Assembly: GCA_947474365.1 (NCBI GenBank)
Contig: CANJIU010000025.1
Span: forward strand, 1 to 64,000
Length of the DNA stretch: 64,000 nt
From: Opitutia bacterium
Lineage (GTDB): Bacteria; Verrucomicrobiota; Verrucomicrobiia; Opitutales; Opitutaceae
Reading direction: 5' to 3'
A model generated the notes under the pieces. That model was not told the origin of the DNA. It worked only from the letters and a program-made list of their open reading frames with translations, and searched no databases. Of the stretch, positions 15,396 through 25,800 are shown piece by piece (position 1 is the first letter of the stretch; the number at the start of each line of letters is the position of its first letter). The position numbers and the translations under genes were made by a program.

Positions 15396-17360
15396 ATGGT
15401 AAACGCCACCACGACCGCAGTTTCCACCCGCCGGAATCGGCTCCGCGCCGCGGGTGCACTTGCCATCCTGTGGGTGTGCGCCGCGGCCGTCCTGCCGGGG
15501 CAGACCCTCGGGCCTCCCCTGCCCTCGCCGGCCACGTTGAAGAAAATGAGCCTGGAACAGTTGATGGATCTGCGGGTGACGTCCGTGTCGAAACGCCCGG
15601 AAAAACTCTCCGAGGCAGCGTCAGCCATCCAGGTGATCACGGGCGATGACCTGCGCCGGGCGGGCGCAACCAGTCTACCCGAGGCCCTGCGCCTGGCCAC
15701 GAATCTCGAGGTGGCCCAGATTGATTCCCGCCAGTGGGCGATCACCGCCCGCGGATTCAACAATGTGTTTGCCGACAAGATGCTCGTCCTGATCGACGGA
15801 CGCTCCGTTTATACGCCGCTCTATGCCGGCGTATACTGGGACGTGCAGGACACGATGCTCGAGGATGTCGACCGCATCGAGGTGATCAGCGGACCAGGGG
15901 CCACCCAGTGGGGCGCGAACGCGGTCAATGGCGTGATCAATGTCGCGACGAAAAGCGCCAAGGACACCCAAGGCAGCCTGCTGGTCGCCGGCGCCGGCAA
16001 CCAGGAACGCAGTTCCGCGGCGGCCCGATTGGGGGCGAAAGTGGCACCCAATCTGTACTACCGGGTCTACGCGAAATATTTCGACCGCGGTGATTCGATG
16101 CGGGCGAGCGGACGAAATGCCAACGATGCCTGGCACATGGGGCAGGCGGGCTTCCGCCTCGACGGCGAAACTCCGGCCGGCGCCCCCTTCACCCTCCAAG
16201 GCGACGGTTACAACGGATCGCTCGGCCAGGTCGGTCCGGACAATATCCGGGTGAATGGCGCCAACCTTCTTGGCCGCTGGTCCCGGCAGTCCGAAGGAAA
16301 CGCCGAGACAAAATTGCAGGCATACGTCGATCATACGCACCGACGGATTCCCAGTTCATTCACCCAGGACCTCGATACGGTGGACCTGGATTTCCAGCAA
16401 TTGCGGCAGATCGGGAGCCGCCACGATCTCGTCTGGGGACTCGGCTACCGCCGGGTGCAGGACGATGTGATCAACACTCCGGCCAACGCCTTCCTGCCGC
16501 CCAGCGTCGCGCGCCAATGGTTCAGCGCGTTCGTGCAGGACGAAATCAGCCTGAGCAAGGATCGGCTGCATCTCACGTTGGGCACGAAGATCGAGCATCA
16601 TGACTACACCGGATTCGAATTCGAACCCAGTTCCCGCCTCGCATGGTCGCCGGCGCCGTCACAGACGATTTGGGCCGCGGTTTCCCGGGCGGTGCGGACT
16701 CCCTCCCGAATCGACCGCGATCTGTTCTCGCCGGCAATCCCGCCGTACCGCGTCGCGGGGGGAGAAAAGGTCGTATCCGAAAAATTGATCGCCGGCGAAG
16801 CCGGCTACCGCGTCCGGGTCGGGCCGGGCCTCGCGCTGTCGGTGGCCGCGTTCCTGAACCGCTACGATGACCTGCGCAGTCTTGAGCCATTGTCACCGCC
16901 GAACGCCTTCCCGGTCGAGGCAAGCAGCGACCTGCGCGGCCGCTCTGCGGGCGCGGAAATCTCCGCCGACTGGCACGTTTTCCCCGTGTGGCAATTGCAG
17001 GCGGGTTGGACGGAACTGCGGGTACACAGCGAGCCGACGCCCGGGGCCGGCGTGGTCCGAGGCACCCGCGACAGCATTGCCCGTGATCCCAACCACCAGT
17101 TCAGCGTGCGTTCACGCCTGGAATTTGCCCACGCGTGGGAACTCGATTTGAGCCTCCGCCATGTCGCCACCATCAGCACCCAGAACGTGCCCGGTTACAC
17201 CGAGGGAGACGTCCGCCTCGGGTGGCGCCCCAAGCCAGGTTGGGAGATCTCCCTCCTGGGCCGCAACCTGCTGCACAAACGTCACGCCGAATTCTACACG
17301 CCAGGATCCCGCCGTGAACTGCCCCGAAGCATCTACGGAAAGTTCACATGGCGTTATTGA
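15396..17360 (+). CDS. TonB-dependent outer-membrane receptor
   Basis: A 654-residue receptor with an N-terminal signal (AGALAILWVCAAAVLPGQ), the opening MSLEQLMDLRVTSVSKRPEKL, a plug domain (AASAIQVITGDDLRRAGATSLPEALRLATNLEV ... RGFNNVFADKMLVLIDGRSVYTPLYAGVYWD ... RIEVISGPGATQWGANAVNGVINVATK) and a beta-barrel ending FTWRY. This receptor class with linked YfiR and kinase genes is common in Gram-negatives with many such modules. It is co-transcribed with YfiR (13-bp overlap). The ligand is unknown. Confidence 0.9.
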   Translation: MVNATTTAVSTRRNRLRAAGALAILWVCAAAVLPGQTLGPPLPSPATLKKMSLEQLMDLRVTSVSKRPEKLSEAASAIQVITGDDLRRAGATSLPEALRLATNLEVAQIDSRQWAITARGFNNVFADKMLVLIDGRSVYTPLYAGVYWDVQDTMLEDVDRIEVISGPGATQWGANAVNGVINVATKSAKDTQGSLLVAGAGNQERSSAAARLGAKVAPNLYYRVYAKYFDRGDSMRASGRNANDAWHMGQAGFRLDGETPAGAPFTLQGDGYNGSLGQVGPDNIRVNGANLLGRWSRQSEGNAETKLQAYVDHTHRRIPSSFTQDLDTVDLDFQQLRQIGSRHDLVWGLGYRRVQDDVINTPANAFLPPSVARQWFSAFVQDEISLSKDRLHLTLGTKIEHHDYTGFEFEPSSRLAWSPAPSQTIWAAVSRAVRTPSRIDRDLFSPAIPPYRVAGGEKVVSEKLIAGEAGYRVRVGPGLALSVAAFLNRYDDLRSLEPLSPPNAFPVEASSDLRGRSAGAEISADWHVFPVWQLQAGWTELRVHSEPTPGAGVVRGTRDSIARDPNHQFSVRSRLEFAHAWELDLSLRHVATISTQNVPGYTEGDVRLGWRPKPGWEISLLGRNLLHKRHAEFYTPGSRRELPRSIYGKFTWRY

Positions 17361-17905
17361 GGATCCTTGCCGCGGGCCTGCTCGCGCTCTGGCTGGCACC
17401 GCCGGGGCCGCTCCGTGCGGCTGAGTCACGGCCGGAGCCGGAATATCAGCTCAAGGCGGTCTTTCTTTTCAATTTCGCCCAGTTTGTCGAGTGGCCCGCC
17501 CGATCGTTCCGCGGACCCGACGCCCCGCTGATCATCGGCGTTTCCGGCACCGACCCGTTCGGCGCCTATCTCGACAATCTGGTCACCGGTGAAAAAGTCG
17601 GCACCCATCCGCTCGTGGTCCGGCGCTACCGGCGGGACGAAGATCCCACGGACTGCCATATTCTTTTTGTCGCCGCATCGGAAACTGCCGCGCTCGGACC
17701 CGCAATCGCACGACTGAACGGGCGGAGCATCCTGACGGTGAGCGATATCGAGACCTTCACCCGGGAAGGTGGCATGGTCCGTTTCGTGACGGAGGGAGGT
17801 AAGATCCGCCTGCGAATCAACGTCGAGGCGGCCAAGGCCGTCGACCTCCGCATCAGCTCGAAAATCCTCCGACCCGCGACGGTGGTAACGAGGGAAAAAA
17901 ACTGA
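17348..17905 (+). CDS. YfiR/HmsC-like periplasmic protein (DUF4154)
   Basis: A 185-residue exported protein with a signal peptide (LRILAAGLLALWLAPPGPLRAAE) and the DUF4154 core: EYQLKAVFLFNFAQFVEWP, IIGVSGTDPFGAYLDNL, CHILFVA, and ILTVSDIETFTREGGMVRFVTEGGKIRLRINVEAAKAVDLRISSKIL. In Pseudomonas YfiR is a periplasmic repressor of a membrane diguanylate cyclase. Here the downstream membrane partner is a histidine kinase, so the protein may pass a periplasmic signal to it. It overlaps the receptor gene by 13 bp. Confidence 0.9.
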   Translation: MALLRILAAGLLALWLAPPGPLRAAESRPEPEYQLKAVFLFNFAQFVEWPARSFRGPDAPLIIGVSGTDPFGAYLDNLVTGEKVGTHPLVVRRYRRDEDPTDCHILFVAASETAALGPAIARLNGRSILTVSDIETFTREGGMVRFVTEGGKIRLRINVEAAKAVDLRISSKILRPATVVTREKN

Positions 17906-17908
17906 CGC

Positions 17909-19348
17909 ATGACGCCGTTTCGCGACATGCCGATCCAGCAGAAGCTGATGACGATGATCCTCGTCACCAACGGCGTGGTGCTGGCCCTGACCTGCGCGGC
18001 GTTTGTCGGGTATGATCTGCTCAGTTTCCGGCAGTCGACGGTACGGCAGCTGGCGACGCTCGCGGAAATCATCGCGGCGGAAAGCACCGGAGCGGTGGCA
18101 TTCGACAACCAGCGCGACGCCACTGAAATCCTCGGGGCGCTCCAGGCCGAGCGTCATGTCGTGGCAGCGTGCCTGTACGACAACAAAGGCCAGGTGTTTG
18201 CCCGGTATCCAGCGAACGCCCCCGATTCAGCACTTCCTCCACAACCGCTCGCGGACGGCTACCGCTTCGAGAACGGCCACCTGGTTGGCTTCACGCCGGT
18301 CGTACAGTTGGCCGGCCGCGATCGCTTCGGCACGCTGCACGTAAAATCTGACATGGGAGCCATGTGGGAACGCCTCCGGCTTTACGGCCTGATCGCGGCG
18401 TTGGTCGTGCTCGTCGCCTCCCTCGTCGCCTATGCCCTGTCCCGGATGTTTCAAAGGCAGATTTCCCAGCCGATCCTCGCGCTCTCACGAACGGCCCGCG
18501 CGATTTCCGATCGCCGCGACTATTCAGTGCGCGCCCAGAAACACGGCGAGGATGAACTGGGCGCCCTCACCGACGCCTTCAACCACATGCTGACGCAGAT
18601 CCAGGAGCAGAACCAACTCCTCGAAACCCGCGTGCGCGAACGGACCGCGGAATTGGAGGCGGCCAACAATGAACTGGAGGCGTTCGGCTCGTCTGCCGCT
18701 CACGACCTTCGCACGCCGCTGCGCACCATCAAAGGATTCGCCGACGTCCTCCTCGACCCGCGGACAAGCCTGTCCGGGGCAGAGGCGCAACGCTACGTGC
18801 GCATGATTCGAGAAGGCTCGGGACAGATGAGCCGGCTGATTGAGGATCTGCTCAATTTCTCCCGGCTGGGACGCCAGGCAATCGTCCGCCGCACGGTGGA
18901 TGTCGAGGCGCTTTGCCGCGAGATTTTCGAGGAACTGACCGCCGGACCAGACGTTCGCCGCATCGATTTGCAGCTCCAGCAGCTGCCTCCGGTCAATGGC
19001 GATCCCTCGCTCTTGCGCGTGGTGTTCGTCAATTTGCTGTCGAATGCCCTGAAATACACCCGACCGTGCGCCGTCGCAGTGATTGAGGTCGGGATTAGGA
19101 AAGACCCGCCCACTCTCGCCCCGGTCTATTTTGTCCGCGACAATGGAGTGGGATTCGACATGCGGGACGCCGGCAAGTTATTCGGAGTTTTCCAACGCCT
19201 CCACCACGCCCACGAGTTCGAGGGGACTGGTGTGGGCCTCGCCACGGTCCGGCGAATTATCGACCGCCATGGCGGGCGCATCTGGGCAGAGGCCACACCC
19301 CAAGCCGGAGCGACGTTTTTTTTCACGTTCTCCGATCCTGTCCTATAA
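17909..19348 (+). CDS. Membrane sensor histidine kinase (CHASE8-HAMP-HisKA-HATPase)
   Basis: A 479-residue kinase. An N-terminal membrane segment (LMTMILVTNGVVLALTCAAFVGY) and a second one (LYGLIAALVVLVASLVAYAL) enclose a periplasmic CHASE8-type sensor with LATLAEIIAAESTGAVAFDNQRDATEIL. HAMP follows, then the H-box SSAAHDLRTPLRTIKGF, N-box FVNLLSNALKYT, and G-boxes VRDNGVGFDM and GTGVGLATVRRII. It lacks a receiver domain. It sits 3 bp after YfiR and forms one operon with it and the TonB receptor. The LuxR-type regulator upstream is the nearest output partner. Confidence 0.92.
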   Translation: MTPFRDMPIQQKLMTMILVTNGVVLALTCAAFVGYDLLSFRQSTVRQLATLAEIIAAESTGAVAFDNQRDATEILGALQAERHVVAACLYDNKGQVFARYPANAPDSALPPQPLADGYRFENGHLVGFTPVVQLAGRDRFGTLHVKSDMGAMWERLRLYGLIAALVVLVASLVAYALSRMFQRQISQPILALSRTARAISDRRDYSVRAQKHGEDELGALTDAFNHMLTQIQEQNQLLETRVRERTAELEAANNELEAFGSSAAHDLRTPLRTIKGFADVLLDPRTSLSGAEAQRYVRMIREGSGQMSRLIEDLLNFSRLGRQAIVRRTVDVEALCREIFEELTAGPDVRRIDLQLQQLPPVNGDPSLLRVVFVNLLSNALKYTRPCAVAVIEVGIRKDPPTLAPVYFVRDNGVGFDMRDAGKLFGVFQRLHHAHEFEGTGVGLATVRRIIDRHGGRIWAEATPQAGATFFFTFSDPVL

Positions 19349-19393
19349 GGCGCCTCACATTCTTCCAGCCGCTGAATCCCAATCGCGGTGTCC

Positions 19394-21268
19394 TCACAAC
19401 GGCAGATAACACACGGTGTTCGACAGCAGGATCACGATGAAAATCAGACAGGTGACCATCGGCCCGAGGTAGATCCGGCCGGTCAACCGGAAGAAATGGC
19501 GGTTGAAGTACGGCAGGACGAACATGATCGGGACCACCGCAAACAGCAGGTTGATATAGAGCCAGCCCTCGGTCCAACGCACCGTGCCCGTCGCGGCCAG
19601 CGTGACGTACTGCGCGGCGAGGATGAAGAAAAGCCCCAGCGAGTTGGCGACGCCCGCGAGCAGCATGCCCTTCCATTCCGGATCCCCGTCGATGCGCATG
19701 GCCCCGTTGACGCGGAGGGAATTCGTCAGGAAGAAAATGAAAAACATCGGGGCGTACATCAGGAGCAGCACCAAAATGGCCGGCTGGAACACCCTGACCC
19801 CGAAAAAGAGAAACCGGTAGTCCACGTGGAAAAAATAGTAGACCCCAAAGAGCAGGAGGAAGAACGTAGCTGCGACCGTCACCGCCAACAGCAACGTCCG
19901 CCCCAGCTCGCCGACGCTCGTCGCCGCCCCCCACATCTCGGAGCGGACACCGTGACTCCGACCGAAGAGGCGGTAGCTCGAGAAAAACAGAAGCAGCCCG
20001 ACGACACCGTTGAGCACCGCCCAGAGCAGCAGGGCGTTGTTCATCCGCTGCGGGAAGAACCACGTCTGTTCGCGGCCCGAAGCGGCCGCAAACAACTTCT
20101 GCGAGAGCTCGGTCATCGGCACATACGTGAAACACGCAATCAACGCCCCGCCGACGAACAGGCTCCAATAGAGGACCTTCCCCCCACCCTGCGGCCGCGG
20201 CAACGCCGGAGGCAGCGGATGCACCAACGACTGAAACCCGGAAATCCCCATCAACAGGAGGCGCGCGAACGGCACCACCGCCACAAACGCCGCCACCAGC
20301 GCGATCAAGCCCAGCAGTTCCTTCCAGTACCAGACCTGGTCGCTCCCCGGGAGGGCGCCGGCGAGTCCGAAGACCTTGATGAAGTAATCAATCTGATTGG
20401 TCGTGGCCGCGACGCTGTAGGGCTGGAACGGATGCAGTACACGCTCGTTGTGCACCACCCGCAGCGTACGCCGGGCAACATCGCCATAATAGCGCCCGAT
20501 CTCCACGGCTTCCAGCGAAGCCCCTCCGGCCCCGAGCCCGGACCGGACCAACCGCAGCGCCTCGGGCGCGAGGCGCATGTCGCCATTCCCCAGTTCATTG
20601 CGGTACGCCCCCTCGTCGTGAAACGCATAGCTGATCCCGACGTTGGAGCCGACCGTTCGCAGCGTCTTGTCCGTCAGCGTGAGGACATAGCCGGAGACAA
20701 AAACCGAGTGCAGCTTGCTCGGCTTGCCCGTCTTCTGCGCCTCCTTCCCGAAATAACTGGCGCCCTGGATCGCGGCGTTGCCGCCGGCCGAGTGACCGGT
20801 GACGCCGATCCGCGCCTTGTCGATGTAGTTCAGATTTCCCGTGTTGGCCACGTAGTCGACCACAGCGAACATGCCATAGCCCTCGTCGGTGGCCGACCGG
20901 GCGGACATCGAGGCGCTCGAACTGCCCTGCGCATACGGATCGATCGCGATGACAACGATGCCGCGGCGGGCGAGTTCCAGCGAGATGTTGGCCTGGGTTT
21001 CCTTCGAACGCTGAAAGCCGGGCACCACCACGACCAGCGGCGCCGGCTTCTCACTCGTCGCCGAACGCGGACGGAAGAGATCCGCGACGATCCACTGGCC
21101 GTTTTGCGTCGGAATCCTGATCTCCATCACCTCGACCCGCCGTCCGGAACGCTGCACCAGTGACGCCAGCAGGCTGGATGCAATCACCAGCGCGAGGCAC
21201 CACAGGAGCAGGTGTGGGCGAAAAGCCGGACGGTTGCGGTCGAAGGGAGGATTCGGGAGGGCGTTCAT
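19394..21268 (-). CDS. Alpha/beta-hydrolase fused to a polytopic membrane domain
   Basis: A 624-residue fusion. After one membrane anchor (LLLWCLALVIASSLLASLV) comes a dienelactone-hydrolase-like domain with PLVVVVPGF and the nucleophile elbow GVTGHSAGGNAAIQGA, roughly residues 50-330. The C-terminal half is made of about eight hydrophobic spans (LLGLIALVAAFVAVVPF, LLLAVTVAATFFLLLFGVYYFF, MVTCLIFIVILLSNTVCYL). Substrate and topology are unknown; family resemblance suggests an ester or acyl hydrolase facing the periplasm. The ATG of MNALPNPPFD is preferred to an upstream alternative. It converges with the kinase gene. Confidence 0.75.
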   Translation of the reverse strand: MNALPNPPFDRNRPAFRPHLLLWCLALVIASSLLASLVQRSGRRVEVMEIRIPTQNGQWIVADLFRPRSATSEKPAPLVVVVPGFQRSKETQANISLELARRGIVVIAIDPYAQGSSSASMSARSATDEGYGMFAVVDYVANTGNLNYIDKARIGVTGHSAGGNAAIQGASYFGKEAQKTGKPSKLHSVFVSGYVLTLTDKTLRTVGSNVGISYAFHDEGAYRNELGNGDMRLAPEALRLVRSGLGAGGASLEAVEIGRYYGDVARRTLRVVHNERVLHPFQPYSVAATTNQIDYFIKVFGLAGALPGSDQVWYWKELLGLIALVAAFVAVVPFARLLLMGISGFQSLVHPLPPALPRPQGGGKVLYWSLFVGGALIACFTYVPMTELSQKLFAAASGREQTWFFPQRMNNALLLWAVLNGVVGLLLFFSSYRLFGRSHGVRSEMWGAATSVGELGRTLLLAVTVAATFFLLLFGVYYFFHVDYRFLFFGVRVFQPAILVLLLMYAPMFFIFFLTNSLRVNGAMRIDGDPEWKGMLLAGVANSLGLFFILAAQYVTLAATGTVRWTEGWLYINLLFAVVPIMFVLPYFNRHFFRLTGRIYLGPMVTCLIFIVILLSNTVCYLPL

Positions 21269-21371
21269 CCGTGCCGAAAAACCTCCCACCATCGGTCGGG
21301 CGTGTCAGCCGCCAATTTTTCTGCGGCCTGCTCCACGACGGGACCCACGTCGTGCTCCGGGCCAACCTCCC

Positions 21372-22850
21372 CTACGCCAAAATTCCCTTGATCACGTGCC
21401 CGTGGACATCCGTCAGGCGCCGCTCGATCCCACTGTTGTAAAACGTCAGCCGTTCGTGATCGAGGCCGAGCAAATGCAGAATCGTGGCGTGCATATCGTA
21501 GATGGTCGTAATCTTGTCCACCGCCTTGTAACCGAGGTCGTCGGTGGCGCCGTAACTGAATCCCGGTTTCACGCCGGCGCCGGCGAGCCAAACGGTGAAA
21601 CCCTTTTCGTTGTGGTCGCGACCATTCGCCCCCTTTTGAAACGTCGGCATTCGGCCGAACTCGGTGACAAATGCCACCAGCGTGTCCTTGAGCAGCCCGC
21701 GCTCCTTCAGATCGCGCAGCAGCGCCGCCGCCGGCTGATCGAGGATCGGCGCGTGGGTCTTGTATTGATCGACGATGTACTTGTGCCCGTCCCAATTCCC
21801 AACGCCCTCCCCCATCGCGTACGCACCGTTGAAGAGTTGCACAAAGCGGACGTCGCGCTCGAGGAGTCGGCGGGCGAGGAGGCAATTCCGGGCGAATCCC
21901 GCCTTGGTCTTGTTGGCATCGCCCACCCCGTAGGCTTGCAGCGTCCGTGGGCTCTCCTTGGAAAAATCGCCTACGTCGGCCGCCGCAATCTGCATCTTGG
22001 CGGCGAGCTCGTAGGCGGAAATCCGCGCCGCGAGTTCCGTGTCGCCCGGATTCTCCGCGAGATGACGGTCGTTGAGCAGTTTTAGAAAATCGTACGTGGC
22101 CCGATCGTCCCCCGCCGTCACACCCTCGGGCCGGTTGAGGTGAGGAATCGGCTTGTCGGCGTTGAAGGCGACGCCCTGATACGCCGCGGGCAAAAACCCG
22201 GCCGCCCAGTGCCGCGATCCGGTTTGCGGGACGCCGCGCGGATCCGGAATCGCAACAAAGGCGGGCAGATTCCGGCACTCGCTCCCAAGCGCATACGTCG
22301 CCCACGAACCGATGCCGGGGAACCCGTCGAGGATGAAGCCGGTGCTCATCTGGTTTTCCGCCGGTCCGTGCGCGGCAGACTTCGCCGTCATCGAGTGGAT
22401 GAAACACATCTCATCCGCCAGCTCCGCCAAGTCAGGCAGAAGGTCGGAGACCATCTTCCCACACTGTCCGCGCGGTTTGAATTCCCAGAGTGGCTTGATC
22501 ACGTTGCCCTGCATTCCCTGCCCGGTGATCAGGCCCTCGCCACCCGGCATCGGCTGGTTGTGCAGCCGGATCAACTCGGGTTTGTAGTCAAAGGTGTCGA
22601 TATGGCTGATCGCACCTGAACAGAAGATCATCAGGACACGCTTCGCCTTGGCTTCGAAATGCGGCGGCCGCGCCGCGTAAGGGTTGCGGCTGTCAATGCG
22701 CGGTCGCCATGGCGCATCGGCGCCCGTCAGGCGTTGCTCGGCCAAGAGCGAAGCCAGTGCGATGCCACCGAGACCGGTTCCGCCCCAGCGCAGAAAATCG
22801 CGGCGACTGAGCAAGTGGCGTCCAGCGTGGGAAAGCAGCGGGTGTTGCAT
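21372..22850 (-). CDS. DUF1501 secreted protein (sulfatase-like fold)
   Basis: A 492-residue protein with a twin-arginine signal (LLSRRDFLRWGGTGLGGIALASLLAEQ). DUF1501 members have an alkaline-phosphatase/sulfatase-like fold; typical segments are LMIFCSGAISHIDTFDYKPEL, GFPGIGSWATYALGSE, CLLARRLLERDVRFVQLFNGAY, VAFVTEFGRMPTFQKG and DHNEKGFTVWLAGAGV. These genes nearly always lie beside a PSCyt/DUF1549/DUF1553 gene, as here (7 bp apart), and the pair is frequent in Verrucomicrobia and Planctomycetes. The biochemical role is unproven. The ATG of MQHPLLSHAG is chosen because it opens the Tat signal. Confidence 0.9.
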   Translation of the reverse strand: MQHPLLSHAGRHLLSRRDFLRWGGTGLGGIALASLLAEQRLTGADAPWRPRIDSRNPYAARPPHFEAKAKRVLMIFCSGAISHIDTFDYKPELIRLHNQPMPGGEGLITGQGMQGNVIKPLWEFKPRGQCGKMVSDLLPDLAELADEMCFIHSMTAKSAAHGPAENQMSTGFILDGFPGIGSWATYALGSECRNLPAFVAIPDPRGVPQTGSRHWAAGFLPAAYQGVAFNADKPIPHLNRPEGVTAGDDRATYDFLKLLNDRHLAENPGDTELAARISAYELAAKMQIAAADVGDFSKESPRTLQAYGVGDANKTKAGFARNCLLARRLLERDVRFVQLFNGAYAMGEGVGNWDGHKYIVDQYKTHAPILDQPAAALLRDLKERGLLKDTLVAFVTEFGRMPTFQKGANGRDHNEKGFTVWLAGAGVKPGFSYGATDDLGYKAVDKITTIYDMHATILHLLGLDHERLTFYNSGIERRLTDVHGHVIKGILA

Positions 22851-22857
22851 GACGGAT

Positions 22858-25800
22858 TCAGTGCACGTTGACAAATTCGTTGGCGTTGAAGAGCGCGCGG
22901 CAGAACAACGGCAGCCCGCGATCTGCAATCATCACCGTGGCTGCGGAGGTTTCCACTGCCGCCGGCTCGCGCCCGAACATCAGCATAAACGCCAGCCGCA
23001 CTTGCGCGGCGGCGACAGCTCCTGCCTCCCGCTCCAAACGCGCCGCCAGCGCCGCGGCCTGCTGCATCACAAATGGACTGTTGAGGAGATTAAACGCCTG
23101 CAACGGCGTTGTTGACCGCGTACGGTTCGGCGCGATCTGGCCCGCATCAGGGCAGTCGAAGGCACCAAACACGTCGTCCAGCTGAGCGCGCGGCTTCGTC
23201 TGATAGACCATGCGGCGGAAATCATCCCCCGAAAAATCACGCTTGGGCACGTAGGTCTGGATGTTGCTCCTGCTGATGTCCGGTTCGAAGAGGAAAAATC
23301 CCGGGCCACCCTCACGCAGGTCGAGCCGGCCCGTCACCGCGATCATCGCGTCGCGCAGCGGCTCCGCGTCCAGACGCCGCGGCGGATAGCGCCAGAGCAG
23401 CCGCGACGCGGCGTCAACCTCCAGCCCTTTGGCGTGCGGACGCGAGGATTGGCGGTAAGTGTCGGACAGGAGGATGAGCCGGTGCAGTTCCTTGACGCGC
23501 CATCCGCGCGCGACGAACTCGCTCGCCAGCCAGTCGAGCAACTCCGGGTGCGTCGGCCGCGCGCCGTTCAGGCCGAGGTCGCTCGGTGTATCCACCAAAC
23601 CTGTCCCGAAGTGATAATGCCAGATCCGGTTCGCCATCACGCGCGCCGGCAGCGGATTCGCCGGGTCGGCCAGCCAGTCCCCGAGGGCGAGGCGGCGTTG
23701 CCGCTCCGGAGTGTCGCGCGGCAGTTCGAGTTTTTTCCCGAAACGGCTGAGCCCGCCGGGAGAAACCAGCTCGCGGGGCGAAAGCGCATCGCCGCGATGC
23801 AACCGAAACGTCGGGCCCGGTTCGCGGAGACTGCCGGCATATACTCGTGGAAAATCGATCAGGCGCTTCACCTCGGCCCGCAACATCCGGCGTTCGTCCG
23901 TGAGCCGCGTGATTTCCGCCACCCGCTCAGGCGGGACACCGCTCAACGTGGACGCCACCGGCACGCGTTTGCGCCAAGGGTCACCCAAGCGGTCGTCGGA
24001 GGAGGCGACCTGCGTCCAAGCACTTCCGTCGATCGACACCTCGATGCGGTAGGCAGTGACGAGGTGATCGTCGAGCGACGGCGCACGGTCACTGCGGTTG
24101 CGGCTCCAGAGCATCCGGTCGATGCGCTCGACCCGCGCGAACTCGATCTGCACGTGGCCGGACATCTTGGCCGGCGAATTCCACGCCGCGCGCTCGTTGT
24201 AGCGGCGATCGTTCACATAAAACGGATTGCCGTCCTCACCACCGACCACGGGCGAAGTCGCGGTCGCGCCAAACTCCTTCAGCGCGACATTCCGCGGCGA
24301 TTCGCCGGCGGTAAATACTTCCAGTTCGTCGATGTAGCCCTCTGGGGTGTTCGACGCTAGCACGGTGAACCGCACGAATTTGGCGTCGACTGGCGCGAAG
24401 CGCTCGTCGTTGGTCTTCACAATCACCGGCGCGCGCAGGTGCGGGGTGTGCGTCGGCGCCTCGTCGGCGACCGTTTTCACCTCTTCGAAGAGGACTGAAT
24501 CGGCGGCAAGCACGTCGACCGCCTCGAGCGCGAGCCGGCTCGCGGGGGTGAGTTCGTGGATGCCGATGTCACGGAATCCGCTCCACCGCTTCTCCCCCGG
24601 TACGGCCGGCGTAGCGTCAGCAAACAAAGCCTGGTTGACCTGCGCGATTTCGCGCCCGTCGAGCGTCACGCGGACGTTCGCCGCGTGCTCCGCCGCCACT
24701 CCCCACGAAAGCCAGACCCGGAAACGGCCGTTTGGCGGTGCGCCCCAGGGCTGCCAGGCGGAGGCACCATCCGCACCTCTGGATCGCATCCGAAACGTGG
24801 CGTTCAAGGTCGGCAGCCGCAGCTCGTCGCCCAGGTCGCCCGCCTGTCCGCGAGCGGTTCCGGCGGAATACGCCACCGACTCACCCGCCTTCTCGGGTGC
24901 CAGCACACGAACACGTTTCGCCCGCACTGTGGGCTCGAAGGGAGCGAGCTGCGCGTCGATTTCTGCGAGTCGTCGCCGCGGTGCAGCCGCCTGGGCCAGC
25001 AACGCGTCGTGATTGCGCGGCCGCCGCGGCCGCTCGCCGTGCTCGACGCCCTGGAAGACCGCCACCATCGAGTAGTAGTCAGTCTGCGAAATCGGATCAA
25101 ATTTATGGTCGTGGCAGCGGGCGCAGCCAACGGTAAGCCCCAGGAACGCACTCCCCGTCGTGCCGACGATTTCGAAAAGTTCGTCCCCGCGCTGGCCAAG
25201 GTTGAAGTAGGGCGGCTCGAAGCTCTGGAGGAAATCGAACGATCCACCCACGATGAAGCCCGTCGCCTCGTCGACCCCGAGTGAGTCGCCGGCAAGTTGC
25301 TCGCGCATGAACTGATTGTAGGGTATGTCCTCGTTGAACGCGCGGATCACGTAATCGCGATACGGCCACGCATTCGGCCGCAGGTTGTTGCGCTCGAAGC
25401 CGTCGCTCTCGGCAAACTTCACCACATCGAGCCAATGCCGCGCCCACCGTTCGCCGTATCGGGGTGACGCCAGCAATCGCTCCACCAAACGCGGATACGC
25501 CTCCGGCGACCGGTCCGAGACAAACGCCTCCACTTCGGCGGGCGTCGGCGGCAATCCAATCAAATCGAAGCTCACCCGGCGAATCAGTGTGCGCGCATCC
25601 GCCGGGGGCGACGGAGTGAGTCCGTGCGCGGCGAGCTTGGCGGCGACAAAGGCGTCGATCGCACCCGGTTCGCGACGGCCGGCCACCTGCGGTGGTACGG
25701 GACGAACCAACGGTTGATACGACCAATGCGCCTTCCACGTTTCGGCCACCGTCGCACGTCCGTTGTCCGGCCAGACCGCTCCCTGGTCGATCCACGCGCG

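Noticed and set aside
19388..21163. 591-residue plus-strand frame opposite the hydrolase fusion
   Set aside because: The translation is a charged Arg/Gln/His-rich mixture typical of an antisense frame; the minus strand encodes a membrane protein with a GHSAGG motif.
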